Shown in pieces: positions 24,622 through 37,889 of a stretch of 64,000 bases of DNA (within the stretch, counting starts at the first letter, position 1; each line of letters opens with the position of its first letter). The notes below the pieces were generated by a model. That model saw nothing but the letters and a program-made list of their open reading frames with translations. It searched no databases and was not told the origin of the DNA. The position numbers and the translations under genes were made by a program. Source of the stretch: Calliopsis andreniformis (lineage: Eukaryota > Arthropoda > Insecta > Hymenoptera > Andrenidae); the NCBI RefSeq assembly GCF_051401765.1, contig NW_027480597.1, forward strand, positions 124,001-188,000, read 5' to 3'.

Positions 24622-27600
24622 TGGCTGTGGCTATGGCTGCTATGGCTATGGCTATGGCCATGGCTGCTATGGCTATGGCTATGGCTATGACTGCTATGGC
24701 TATGGCTATGGCTATGACTGCTATGGCTATGGCTATGGCCGCTATGGATATGGCTATGGCTATGGCTGCTATGGCTACGGCTTTGGCTACTATGGCTATC
24801 GCTATGGCTGCTATGGCTATGGCAATGGCTGCTATGGCTATGGTTATGGCTATGAATGCTAAGGCTATGGCTATGTCTACGGCTGCTGTGGCTCTGGCTC
24901 CGGCTGCTATGGGTATGCCTATGGCTGCTATGGCTATCGCTATGGCTGCTATGGCTGCTATGGCTATGGCTATGGCTGCTACGGCTATGGCTATGGCTGC
25001 TATGGCTATGGCTATGGCTATGGCTATGGCTGCTATGGCTATGTCTATGTCTATGGCTATGGCTGCTATGGCTATGGCTGTGGCTACTATGGCCATAGCT
25101 ACAGCAGCTATGGCTATGGCTATGGCTGCTATGGCTATGGTTATGTCTATGGCTGCTACGGATATGGCTATGTCTACGGCTGTTGCGGCTCTGGCTCTGG
25201 CTGCTATGGATATGCCTATGGCTGCTATGGCTATGGCTATGGCTGCTATGGCTGTGGTTATGGCTGCAACGGCTATGGCAATGGCTGCTATGGCTATGGC
25301 TATGGCTGCGGCTGCTATGGCTACGGCTGCTATTGCTATGGCTATGGCTGCTATGGCTATGGCTATGGCTATGTCTGCTATGACTATGGCTACGGCCAAG
25401 GCTGCCATGGCTATGGCTATGGCTATGTCTGCTATGGCTATGGCTATGGCTAAGGCTGCTGTGGCTATGGCTATGGCTGCTACGGCTATGGCTATGGCTA
25501 TGGCTATGGCTGCTATGGCTATGGCTGTTATGGCTATGGCTATGGCTATGACTGCTATGGCTATGGCTATGGCTGCTATGGCTATCGCTATGGCTGCTAT
25601 GGCTATGGCTATGGCTGCTATGGCTATGGTTATGGCTATGAATGCTAAGGCTATGGCTATGTCTACGGCTGCTGTGGCTCTGGCTCCGGCTGCTATGGGT
25701 ATGCCTATGGCTGCTATGGCTATCGCTATGGCTGCTATGGCTGCTATGGCTATGGCTATGGCTGCTACGGCTATGGCTATGGCTGCTATGGCTATGGCTA
25801 TGGCTATGGCTATGGCTATGGCTGCTATGGCTATGTCTATGTCTATGGCTATGGCTGCTATGGCTATGGCTGTGGCTACTATGGCCATGGCTACAGCAGC
25901 TATGGCTATGGCTATGGCTGCTATGGCTATGGTTATGTCTATGGCTGCTAAGGATATGGCTATGTCTACGGCTGTTGCGGCTCTGGCTCTGGCTGCTATG
26001 GATATGCCTATGGCTGCTATGGCTATGGCTATGGCTGCTATGGCTGTGGTTATGGCTGCAACGGCTATGGCAATGGCTGCTATGGCTATGGCTATGGCTG
26101 CGGCTGCTATGGCTACGGCTGCTATTGCTATGGCTATGGCTGCTATGGCTATGGCTATGGCTATGTCTGCTATGACTATGGCTACGGCCAAGGCTGCCAT
26201 GGCTATGGCTATGGCTATGTCTGCTATGGCTATGGCTATGGCTAAGGCTGCTGTGGCTATGGCTATGGCCGCTTTGGCAATGGCTACAGCTGCTATGGCT
26301 ATGGCTATGACATTGGCTGCTATGGCTATGGCTATGATTATAGCTGCTATGGCTGTGGCTATGTGTGTGTCTGCTATGGATATAGCTATGGTTGCGATGG
26401 CTCTGCCTACGGCTGCTATGGCTATCGCTATGGCTGCTATGGCTATGGTTATGGCTGCTATGGCTATGGCTATGGCTGCAATGGCTACGGCTATGGCTGC
26501 TATGGGTATGGCTATGGCTATGGCTATGGCTGCTATGGGTATGGCTATGGCTGCTATGGCAATGGCTATGGCTATGGCTATGGATGCTATGGCTATGTCT
26601 ATGGCTATGGCTGCTATGGCTATGGCTTTGGCTACTATGGCCATGCCTATGGCAGCTATGGCTATGGCTATGGCTGCTATGGCTGTGGTTATGTCTGCTA
26701 TGGCTATGGCTATGGCTGCTATGGTTATGGCTATGGCTGCTATGGCTGTGGCTATGGCTATGGCTGCTTTGTCTATGGCTATGGCCATGATTGCTATGGC
26801 TATGGCTATGGCTGCTATGGGTATGGCTATGGCTATGGCTGCTATGGCTATGACTATGTCTGCTATGGCTATGGCTATGGCTATGGCTGCTATGGCTATG
26901 TCTATGGCTATGACTGCTATGGCTATGGCTATGGCTGCTATGGCTATGGCTATGGCTGCTATGGCTGTGGTTATGGCTGCTATGGCTATTGCTATGGCTG
27001 CTATGGATATGGCTATGGCTGCTATGGCTATGGCTATGTCTATGGCTGCTATGGGTATGGCTATGCCTATTGCAGCTATGGCTATGGCTATGGCTGCTAT
27101 GGCTGTGGCTATGTCTGCTATGGCTATGGCTATGGCTGCTATGGCTATGGCTATGGCTGCTATGGCTATGGCTATGGCTATGGCTATGGCTGCTATGGCT
27201 ATGGCTATGGCTATGACTGCTATGGCTATGGCTATGGCCGCTATGGATATGGCTATGGCTATGGCTGCTATGGCTATGATTATGTCTATGGCTGCTAAGG
27301 CTATGGCTATGTCTACGGCTGCTGTGGCTCTGGCTCTGTCTGCTATGGCTCTGGCTGCTATGGCTATGGCTATGGCCGCTATGGCTGTGGTTATGGCTGC
27401 TATGGCAATGGCAATGGCTGCTATGGCTATGGCTATGGCTATAGCTGCTATGGCTATGGCTATGACTATGGCTATTGCTGCTAAGGCTATGGCGATGGCT
27501 ATGTCTGCTATGGCTATGGCTATGGCTGCTATGGCTGTGGCTATGTCTGCTATGGCTATGGCTATGGCTGCTATGGCTATGGCTATGGCTGCTATGGCTA

Positions 27601-30600
27601 TGGCTATGGCCATGGCTGCTATGGCTATGGCTATGGCTATGACTGCTATGGCTATGGCTATGGCTGCTATGGCTACGGCTTTGGCTACTATGGCCATTGC
27701 AATGGCTGCTATGGCTATGGCTATGGCTGCTATGGGTATGGTTATGGCTATGGCTGCTAAGGCTATGGCTATGCCTACGGCTGCTGTGGCTCTGGCTCCG
27801 GCTGATATGAGTATGCCTATGGCTGCTATGGCTATCGCTATGGCTGCTATGGCTGCTACGCCTATGGCTATGGCTGCTATGGCTATGGCTATGGCTGCTA
27901 TGGCTATGGCTATGGCTGCTATGGCTGTGGTTATGGCAGCTATGGCTATGGCTATGGCTGCTATGGCTGCGGCTATGGCTGATATGACCATGGCTATGGC
28001 TGCTATGGCTATGGCTGTGTCTACTATGGCTGCTATGGCTATAGCTATGGCGGCTATGGCTGCTATGGCTATGGCTATGGCTACTATGGCTATGGATACG
28101 GCTGCTATGGCTATGGCTATGGCTATGTCTGCTACGGCTATGGCTATGGCTGCTATGGCTATGGCTATGGCTATGTCTGCTATGGCTATGGCTATGGCTG
28201 CTATGGCTATGGCTATGGCTATGGCTATGGCTGTTATGGCTATGTCTTTGGCTATGGCTGCTATGGCTATGGTTTTGGATACTATGGCCATGGCTGTGGC
28301 GGCTATGGCTATGGCTATGGCTGCTATGGCTATGGTTATGTCTATGGCTCCTAAGGCTATGGCTATGTCTACGGCTGCTGTGGCTGTGGTTATGGCTGCT
28401 ATGGCTATGGCTATGGCTGCTATGGCTGCGGCTATGCCTGATATGACTATGGCTATGGCTGCTATGGCTATGGCTGTGTCTACTATGGCTGCTATGGCTA
28501 TAGCTATGGCGGCTATGGCTGCTATGGCTATGGCTATGGCTACTATGTCTATGGATACGGCTGCTATGGCTATGGCTATGGCTATGTCTGCTATGGCTAT
28601 GGCTATGGCTGCTATGGTTATGGCTATGGCGACTATCGGTGCTATGGCTATTGCTATGGCTACTATGGCTATGGATACGGCTGCTATGGCTATGGCTATG
28701 GCTATGTCTGCTATGGCTATGGCTATGGCTGCTATGGCTATGGCTATGGCTATGGCTATGGCTGCTATGGCTATGTCTTTGGCTATGGCTGCTATGGCTA
28801 TGGTTTTGGATACTATGGCCATGGCTGTGGCGTCTATGGCTATGGCTATGGCTGCTATGGCTATGGTTATGTCTATGGCTCCTAAGGCTATGGCTATGTC
28901 TACGGCTGCTGTGGCTCTGGCTCTGTCTGCTATGGCTCTGGCTGCTATGGCTATGGCTATGGCCGCTATGGCTGTGGTTATGGCTGCTATGGCAATGGCA
29001 ATGGCTGCTATGGCTATGGCTATGGCTATAGCTGCTATGGCTATGGCTATGACTATGGCTATTGCTGCTAAGGCTATGGCGATGGCTATGGCTGCTATGG
29101 CTATGGCTATGGCTGCTATGGCTGTGGCTATGTCTGCTATGGCTATGGCTATGGCTGCTATGGCTATGGCTATGGCTGCTATGGCTATGGCTATGGCCAT
29201 GGCTGCTATGGCTATGGCTATGGCTATGACTGCTATGGCTATGGCTATGGCCGCTATGGATATGGCTATGGCTATGGCTGCTATGGCTACGGCTTTGGCT
29301 ACTATGGCCATTGGTATGGCTGCTATGGCTATGGCTATGACTGCTATGGCTATGGCTATGGCTGCTGTGGGTATGGCTATGGCTGCTATGGCTATCGCTA
29401 TGGCTGCTATGGCTGCTACGCCTATGGCTATGGCTGCTATGGCTATGGCTATGTCTGCTATGGCTATGGCTATGGCTGCTATGGCTATGGCTATGGCTAT
29501 GTCTGCTATGGCTATGGCTATGGCTGCTATGGCTATGGCTATGGCTATGGCTATGGCTGTTATGGCTATGTCTTTGGCTATGGCTGCTATGGCTATGGTT
29601 TTGGATACTATGGCCATGGCTGTGGCGGCTATGGCTATGGCTATGGCTGCTATGGCTATGGTTATGTCTATGGCTCCTAAGGCTATGGCTATGTCTACGG
29701 CTGCTGTGGCTCTGCCTCTGGCTGCTATGGCTATGGCTATGGCTGCTATGGCTATGGCTATTGCTGCTATGGCTATGGCTATGGTTGCTATGGCTGTGGT
29801 TTTGTCTGCTATGGCTATGGCTATGGCTGCTATGGTTATGGCTATGGCTGCTATGGCTGTGGTTATGGCTGCGGCTGCTATGGCTATGGCTGCTCTGGCT
29901 ATGGCTATGGCTAAGGCTGCTGTGGCTATGGCTATGGCCGCTTTGGCAATGGCTACAGCTGCTATGGCTATGGCTATGGCATTGGCTGCTATGGCTATGG
30001 CTATGATTATGGCTGCTATGGCTGTGGCTATGTGTGTGTCTACTATAGATATAGCTATGGCTGCTATGGCTCTGCCTACGGCTGCTATGGCTATCGCTGT
30101 GGCTGCTATGGCTATGGATATGGCTGATATGGCTGTGGCTATGGCTATGGCTGCTATGACTATGGCTATGGCTGCTATGGCTATCGCTATGGCTGCTATG
30201 ACTATGGCTACGGCTACGGCTATGGCTGCTATGTCCGCCATGGCTGTAGCTATGGCTGCTATGGCTATCGCTATGGCTGCTATGACTATGGCTATGGCTG
30301 CTATGGCTATGGCTATTGCTGCTATGGCTACGGCTATGGCTGCTATGGCTATGGCTATGGCTTCTATGGCTATGGTTATGACTATGGCAGCTATGGCTAT
30401 GGCTATGACTGCTATGGCTATGGCTATGGCTACGGCTATGGCTGCTATGGCTATGTCTATGGCTATGGCTGCTATGGCTATTGCTTTGGCTGCTATGTCC
30501 ATGGATATGGCTGCTATGGCTATGGCTATGGCTGCTATGGCTATGGTTATGTCTACGGCTGCTAAGGCTATGGCTATGTCTACGGCTGCTGTGGCTCTGC

Positions 30601-32378
30601 CTCTGGCTGCTGGGGCTATGTCTATGGCTGCTATGACTGTGGCTATGGCTATGGTTGCTTTGTCTATGGCTATGGCCATGACTGCTATGGCTATGGCTAT
30701 GGCTGCTATGGGTATGGCTATGGCTATGGCTGCTATGGCTATGGCTATGGCTGCAATGGCTATGGCTATGGCTGATATGGCTATGGCTATGGCTACTATG
30801 GCTATGGATACGGCTGCTATGGCTATGGCTATGGCTATGTCTGCTATGGCTATGGCTATGGCTGCTATGGTTATGGCTATGGCGACTGTGGCTGCTATGG
30901 CTATGACTATGGCTACTATGGCTATGGATACGGCTGCTATGGCTATGGCTATGGCTATGTCTGCTATGGCTATGGCTATGGCTGCTATGGCTATGGCTAT
31001 GGCTATGGCTATGGCTGCTATGGCTATGTCTTTGGCTATGGCTGCTATGGCTATGGTTTTGGATACTATGGCCATGGCTATGGCGGCTATGGCTATTTCT
31101 ATGGCTGCTATGGCTATGGTTATGTCTATGGCCCCTAAGGCTATGGCTATGTCTACGGCTGCTGTGGCTCTGGCTCTGGCTGCTATGGCTATGGCTATGG
31201 CTGCTATGGCTATGGCTATGGCTGCTGTGGCTGTGGTTATGTCTGCTATGGCTATGGCTATGGCTGCTATGGTTATGGCTATGGCTGCTATGGCTGTGGA
31301 TATGGCTATGGCTGCTTTGTCTATGGCTATGGCCATGACTGCTATGGCTATGGCTATGGCTGCTATGGGTTTGGCTATGGCTATGGCTGCTATGGCTATG
31401 GCTATGTCTGCTATGGCTATGGCTATGGCTATGGCTGCTATGGCTATGTCTATGGCTATAACTGCTATGGCTATGGCTATGGCTGCTATGGCTATGGCTA
31501 TGGCTGCTATGGCTGTGGTTATGGCTGCTATAGCTATTGCTATGGCTGCTATGGCTATGGCTATGGCTGCTATGGCTATCGCTATGGCTATGGCTGCTAT
31601 GGCTATGGCTATGGCCATGGCTGCTATGGCTATGGCTATGGCTATGACTGCTATGGCTATGGCTATGGCCGCTATGGATATGGCTATGGCTATGGCTGCT
31701 ATGGCTACGGCTTTGGCTACTATGGCCATTGGTATGGCTGCTATGGCTATGGCTATGGCTGCTATGGCTATGGCTATGGCTATGGCTGCTAAGGCTATGG
31801 CTATGTCTACGGCTGCAGTGGTTCTGGCTCCGGCTACTATGGGTATGCCTATGGCTGCTATGGCTATCGCTACGGCTGCTATGGCTATGGCTATGGCTGC
31901 TATGGCTATGGCTATGGCTGCTATGGCCATGGTTATGTCTATGGCTGCCAAGGCTATGGCTACGTCTACGGCTGCTGTGGCTCTGTCTCTGGCTGCTATG
32001 GCTATGGCTATGGCTGCTATGGCTATGGCTATGGCTGCTATGGCTGTGGTTATGGCTGCTATGGCTATTGCTATAGCTGCTATGGCTATGGCTATGGCTG
32101 CTATGGCTATGGCTATGGCTATGGCTGCTATGGCTGTGGCTATGGCTATGGCGGCTATGGCTATGGCTATGGCTGCTATGGGTATGGCTATGGCTATGGC
32201 TGCTATGGCTATGGCTATGGCTGCTATGGCTATGGCTATGGCTATGGCTGCTGTGGCTATGGCTATAGCTATGACTGCTATGGCTATGGCTATGGCTGCT
32301 ATGGGTATGGCTATGCCTATGGCTGCTATGGCTATGGCCATGACTGCTATGGCTGTGGCTATGACTGCTCTGGCTATG
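24622..32378 (+). repeat. Long-range copy of 490-8230 at offset 24,132
   Basis: About 7.75 kb aligns base for base with 490-8230 at offset 24,132, until a single hexamer gain near 32,190 makes it 24,138. All landmarks agree, including the 786-bp pair (24,856 and 25,642), the 311-codon Gly-Tyr-Cys stretch (26,363-27,298), M2 at 30,032 and the CCCCTAAGG block near 31,133. Divergence is very low up to about 31,780. It then rises in the last 600 bases (for example GCAGTGGTTCTGG at 31,815 against GCTGTGGCTCTGG), which suggests a conversion boundary or an older patch. Unlike the other duplications, these copies are not adjacent: about 16 kb separates them. Confidence 0.88.
26363..27298 (+). other. 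Second copy of the 311-codon Gly-Tyr-Cys stretch; not supported as a gene
   Basis: This is the offset-24,132 copy of 2231-3166. It has the same length, the same GTG first codon and the same terminating TAA. The predicted peptide appears identical to the first copy. Identity reflects the recent duplication of the entire 7.75 kb segment, because flanking stretches that cannot be coding in this frame (beyond the TAA) are equally conserved. It is therefore not evidence of purifying selection. Confidence 0.25.
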
Positions 32379-33113
32379 GCTAAGGCTGCATTGGCTATGG
32401 CTATGGCTGCTATGGCTACGGCTATGGCTGCTATGGATATGGCTATGGCTGCTATGGCTATGGCTATGGCTATGGCTGCTATGGCTATGTCTTTGGCTAT
32501 GGCTGCTATGGCTATGGTTTTGGATACTATGGCCATGGCTGTGGCGGCTATGGCTATGGCTATGGCTGCTATGGCTATGGCTATGGCTGCGGCTGCTATG
32601 GCTATGGCTGCTATGGCTTTGGCTATGGCTGCTATGGCTATGGCTATGGCTATGGCTGCTATGACTATGGCTATGGCTAACGCTGCTATGGCTATGGCTA
32701 TGGCTATGTCTGCTATGGCTATGGCTATGGCTAAGGCTGCTGTGGCTATGGCTATGGCCGCTTTGGCAATAGCTACAGCTGCTATGGCTATGGATATGGC
32801 ATCGGCTGCTATGGCTATGGCTATGGCTATGGCATTGGCTGCTATGGCTATGGCTATGATTATGGCTGCTATGGCTGTGGCTATGTGTGTGTCTGCTATG
32901 GATATAGCTATGGCTGCTATGGCTATGCCTACGGCTTCTACGGCTATCGCTATGGCTGCTATGGCTATGGCTATGGCTGCTATGACTATGGCTATGGCTG
33001 CTATGGCTACGGCTATGGCTGCTATGGCTATGGCTATGGCTGCAATGGCTAAGGTTATGACTATGGCAGCTATGGCTATGGCTACGGCTGCTATGGCTAT
33101 GGATGCTATGGCT
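32379..33113 (+). repeat. Patchwork bridge between two duplicated blocks
   Basis: After GCTCTGGCTATGGCTAAGG at about 32,367 the sequence leaves the 490-8230 pattern. It reads first like the GTTTTGGATACTATGGCC cluster of ~4,140 (at 32,517), then like 23,095 onward (GCTGCGGCTGC, GCTTTGG), then like 23,250-23,630 with M2 at 32,885 (offset about 9,492). It contains a private GCTAACGCTGC (32,677). It ends where block C (like 11,145) begins. No gene or unrelated DNA is present. Confidence 0.65.
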
Positions 33114-36100
33114 ATGTCTACGGCTGCTGTGGCTCTGGCTCCGGCTGATATGAGTATGCCTATGGCTGCTATGGCTATCGCTATGGCTGCTATGGCTGCT
33201 ACGCCTATGGCTATGGCTGCTATGGCTATGGCTATGGCTGCTATGGCTATGGCTATGGCTGCTATGGCTGTGGTTATGGCAGCTATGGCTATGGCTATGG
33301 CTGCTATGGCTGCGGCTATGGCTGATATGACTATGGCTATGGCTGCTATGGCTATGGCTGTGTCTACTATGGCTGCTATGGCTATAGCTATGGCGGCTAT
33401 GGCTGCTATGGCTATGGCTATGGCTACTATGGCTATGGATACGGCTGCTATGGCTATGGCTATGGCTATGTCTGCTACGGCTATGGCTATGGCTGCTATG
33501 GCTATGGCTATGGCTATGTCTGCTATGGCTATGGCTATGGCTGCTATGGCTATGGCTATGGCTATGGCTATGGCTGTTATGGCTATGTCTTTGGCTATGG
33601 CTGCTATGGCTATGGTTTTGGATACTATGGCCATGGCTGTGGCGGCTATGGCTATGGCTATGGCTGCTATGGCTATAGTTATGTCTATGGCTCCTAAGGC
33701 TATGGCTATGTCTACGGCTGCTGTGGCTCTGCCTCTGGCTGCTATGGCTATGGCTATGGCTGCTATGGCTGTGGCTATGGCTGCTATGGCTGTGGTTATG
33801 TCTGCTATGGCTATGGCTGCTATGGTTATGGCTATGGCTGCTATGGCTGTGGCTATGGCTGCGGCTGCTATGGCTATGGCTGCTGTGGCTATGGCTATGG
33901 CTAAGGCTGCTGTGGCTATGGCTATGGCCGCTTTGGCAGTGGCTACAGCTGCTATGGCTATGGCTATGGCATTGGCTGCTTTGGCTATGGCTATGATTAT
34001 GGCTGCTATGCCTCTGGCTATGTGTGTGTCTACTATGCATATAGCTATGGCTGCTATGGCTCTGCCTACGGCTGCTATGGCTATCGCTATGGCTGCTATG
34101 TCTATGGTTATGGCTGCTATGGCTATGGCTATGGCTGCTACGGCTGTGGCTATGGCTGCTATGGCTGTGACTATGGCTGCTATGGCTATGGCTATGGCTG
34201 CTATGGCTATGGTTCTGTGTATGGCTGCTAAGGCTATGGCTATGACTACGGCTGCTGTGGCTCTGGCTCTGGCCGCTATGGATATGGCTATGGCTATGGC
34301 TGCTATGGCTACGGCTTTGGCTACTATGGCCATTGGTATGGCTGCTATGGCTATGGCTATGGCTATGACTGCTATGGCTATGGCTATGGCTGCTGTGGGT
34401 ATGGCTATGGCTGCTATGGCTATGGCTATGGCTGCTATGGCTACGGCTTTGGCTACTATGGCCATTGCAATGGCTGCTATGGCTATGGCTATGGCTGCTA
34501 TGGGTATGGTTATGGCTATGGCTGCTAATTCTATGGCTATGCCTACGGCTGCTGTGGCTCTGGCTCCAGCTGCTATGAGTATGCCTATGGCTGCTATGGC
34601 TATCGCTATGGCTGCTATGGCTGCTACGCCTATGGCTATGGCTGCTATGGCTATGGCTATGGCTGCTATGGCTATGGCTATGGCTGCTATGGCTGTGGTT
34701 ATGGCTGCTATGGCTATGGCTATGGCTGCTATGGCTGCGGCTATGCCTGATATGACCATGGCTATGGCTGCTATGGCTATGGCTGTGTCTACTATGGCTG
34801 CTATGGCTATAGCTATGGCGGCTATGGCTGCTATGGCTATGGCTATGGCTACTATGTCTATGGATACGGCTGCTATGGCTATGGCTATGGCTATGTCTGC
34901 TATGGCTATGGCTATGGCTGCTATGGTTATGGCTATGGCGACTATCGGTGCTATGGCTATTGCTATGGCTACAATGGCTATGGATACGGCTGCTATGGCT
35001 ATGGCTATGGCTATGTCTGCTATGGCTATGGCTATGGCTGCTATGGCTATGGCTATGGCTATGGCTATGGCTGCTATGGCTATGTCTTTGGCTATGGCTG
35101 CTATGGCTATGGTTTTGGATACTATGGCCATGGCTGTGGCGTCTATGGCTATGGCTATGGCTGCTATGGCTATGGTTATGTCTATGGCTCCTAAGGCTAT
35201 GGCTATGTCTACGGCTGCTGTGGCTCTGGCTCTGTCTGCTATGGCTCTGGCTGCTATGGCTATGGCTATGGCCGCTATGGCTGTGGTTATGGCTGCTATG
35301 GCAATGGCAATGGCTGCTATGGCTATGGCTATGGCTATAGCTGCTATGGCTATGGCTATGACTATTGCTATTGCTGCTAAGGCTATGGCGATGGCTATGG
35401 CTGCTATGGCTATGGCTATGGCTGCTATGGCTGTGGCTATGTCTGCTATGGCTATGGCTATGGCTGCTATGGCTATGGCTATGGCTGCTATGGCTATGGC
35501 TATGGCCATGGCTGCTATGGCTATGGCTATGGCTATGACTGCTATGGCTATGGCTATGGCCGCTATGGATATGGCTATGGCTATGGCTGCTATGGCTACG
35601 GCTTTGGCTACTATGGCCATTGGTATGGCTGCTATGGCTATGGCTATGACTGCTATGGCTATGGCTATGGCTGCTGTGGGTATGGCTATGGCTGCTATGG
35701 CTATCGCTATGGCTGCTATGGCTGCTACGCCTATGGCTATGGCTGCTATGGCTATGGCTATGTCTGCTATGGCTATGGCTATGGCTGCTATGGCTATGGC
35801 TATGGCTATGTCTGCTATGGCTATGGCTATGGCTGCTATGGCTATGGCTATGGCTATGGCTATGGCTGTTATGGCTATGTCTTTGGCTATGGCTGCTATG
35901 GCTATGGTTTTGGATACTATGGCCATGGCTGTGGCGGCTATGGCTATGGCTATGGCTGCTATGGCTATGGTTATGTCTATGGCTCCTAAGGCTATGGCTA
36001 TGTCTACGGCTGCTGTGGCTCTGCCTCTGGCTGCTATGGCTATGGCTATGGCTGCTATGGCTGTGGCTATGGCTGCTATGGCTGTGGTTATGTCTGCTAT

Positions 36101-37889
36101 GGCTACGGCTGCTATGGTTATGGCTATGGCTGCTATGGCTGTGGCTATGGCTGCGGCTGCTATGGCTATGGCTGCTGTGGCTATGGCTATGGCTAAGGCT
36201 GCTGTGGCTATGGCTATGGCCGCTTTGGCAGTGGCTACAGCTGCTATGGCTATGGCTATTGCATTGGCTGCTATGGCTATGGCTATGATTACGGCTGCTA
36301 TGCCTGTGGCTATGTGTGTGTCTACTATGGATATAGCTATGGCTGCTATGGCTCTGCCTACGGCTGCTATGGCTACCGCTATGGCTGCTATGGCTATGGT
36401 TATGGCTGCTATGGCTATGGCTATGGCTGCTACGGCTGTGGCTATGGCTGCTATGGCTGTGACTATGGCTGCTATGGCTATGGCTATGGCTGCTATGGCT
36501 ATGGTTCTGTGTATGGCTGCTAAGGCTATGGCTATGACTACGGCTGCTGTGGCTCTGGCTCTGGCTGCTATGGCTATGGCTATGGCTGCTATGGCTATGG
36601 CTATTGCTGCTATGGCAATGGCTATGGTTGCTATGGCTGTGGTTTTGTCTGCTATGGCTATGGCTATGGCTGCTATGGTTATGGCTATGGCTGCTATGGC
36701 TGTGGTTATGGCTGCGGCTGCTATGGCTATGGCTGCTCTGGCTATGGCTATGGCTAAGGCTGCTGTGGCTATGGCTATGGCCGCTTTGGCAATGGCTACA
36801 GCTGCTATGGCTATGGCTATGGCATTGGCTGCTATGGCTATGGCTATGATTATGGCTGCTATGGCTGTGGCTATGTGTGTGTCTACTATAGATATAGCTA
36901 TGGCTGCTATGGCTCTGCCTACGGCTGCTATGGCCATCGCTGTGGCTGCTATGGCTATGGATATGGCTGATATGGCTGTGGCTATGGCTATGGCTGCTAT
37001 GACTATGGCTATGGCTGCTATGGCTATCGCTATGGCTGCTATGACTATGGCTACGGCTACGGCTATGGCTGCTATGTCCGCCATGGCTGTAGCTATGGCT
37101 GCTATGGCTATCGCTATGGCTGCTATGACTATGGCTATGGCTGCTATGGCTATGGCTATTGCTGCTATGGCTACGGCTATGGCTGCTATGGCTATGGCTA
37201 TGGCTTCTATGGCTATGGTTATGACTATGGCAGCTATGGCTATGGCTATGACTGCTATGGCTATGGCTATGGCTACGGCTATGGCTGCTATGGCTATTGC
37301 TTTGGCTACTATGTCCATGGATATGGCTGCTATGGCTATGGCTATGGCTGCTATGGCTATGGTTATGTCTACGGCTGCTAAGGCTATGGCTATGTCTACG
37401 GCTGCTGTGGCTCTGCCTCTGGCTGCTGGGGCTATGTCTATGGCTGCTATGGCTATGGCTATGGCTGCTGTGGCTGTGGTTATGGCTGCTATGGCTATGG
37501 CTATGGCTGCTATGGATATGGCTATGGCTGCTATGGCTATGGCTATGGCTATGGCTGCTATGGGTATGGCTATGGCTATGGCTGCTATGGCTATGGCTAT
37601 GGCTATGGCTGCTATGACTGTGGCTATGGCTGCTATGGCTATGGCTGCTATGGCTATGGCTATGGCTGCTATGGCTATGGCTACGGCTATGGTTTTGGCG
37701 GCTATGGTTATGTCTATGGCTATGGCTGCAATGGCTATGGCTTTGGCTACTATGGCCATGGCTATGGCTTTGGCTACTATGGCCATGGCAGTGGCTGCTG
37801 TGGCTATGGCTATGGCTGCTATGGCTATGATTATGTCTATGGCTACTAAGGCTATGGCTATGTCTACGGCTGCTGTGGCTCTGGCTCTG
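33114..37889 (+). repeat. Block C, second copy
   Basis: This is the offset-21,969 copy of 11,145-15,920. M2 blocks fall at 34,022, 36,314 and 36,875, exactly where predicted. A few private variants occur, for example ACAATGGCTATGG at 34,971 (ACT ATG in the donor), GGCCATCGCTGTGG at 36,932 and GCTTTGGCTATGG at 33,979. From 33,465 the block also forms the left member of the 4,425-bp tandem duplication. Confidence 0.85.
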
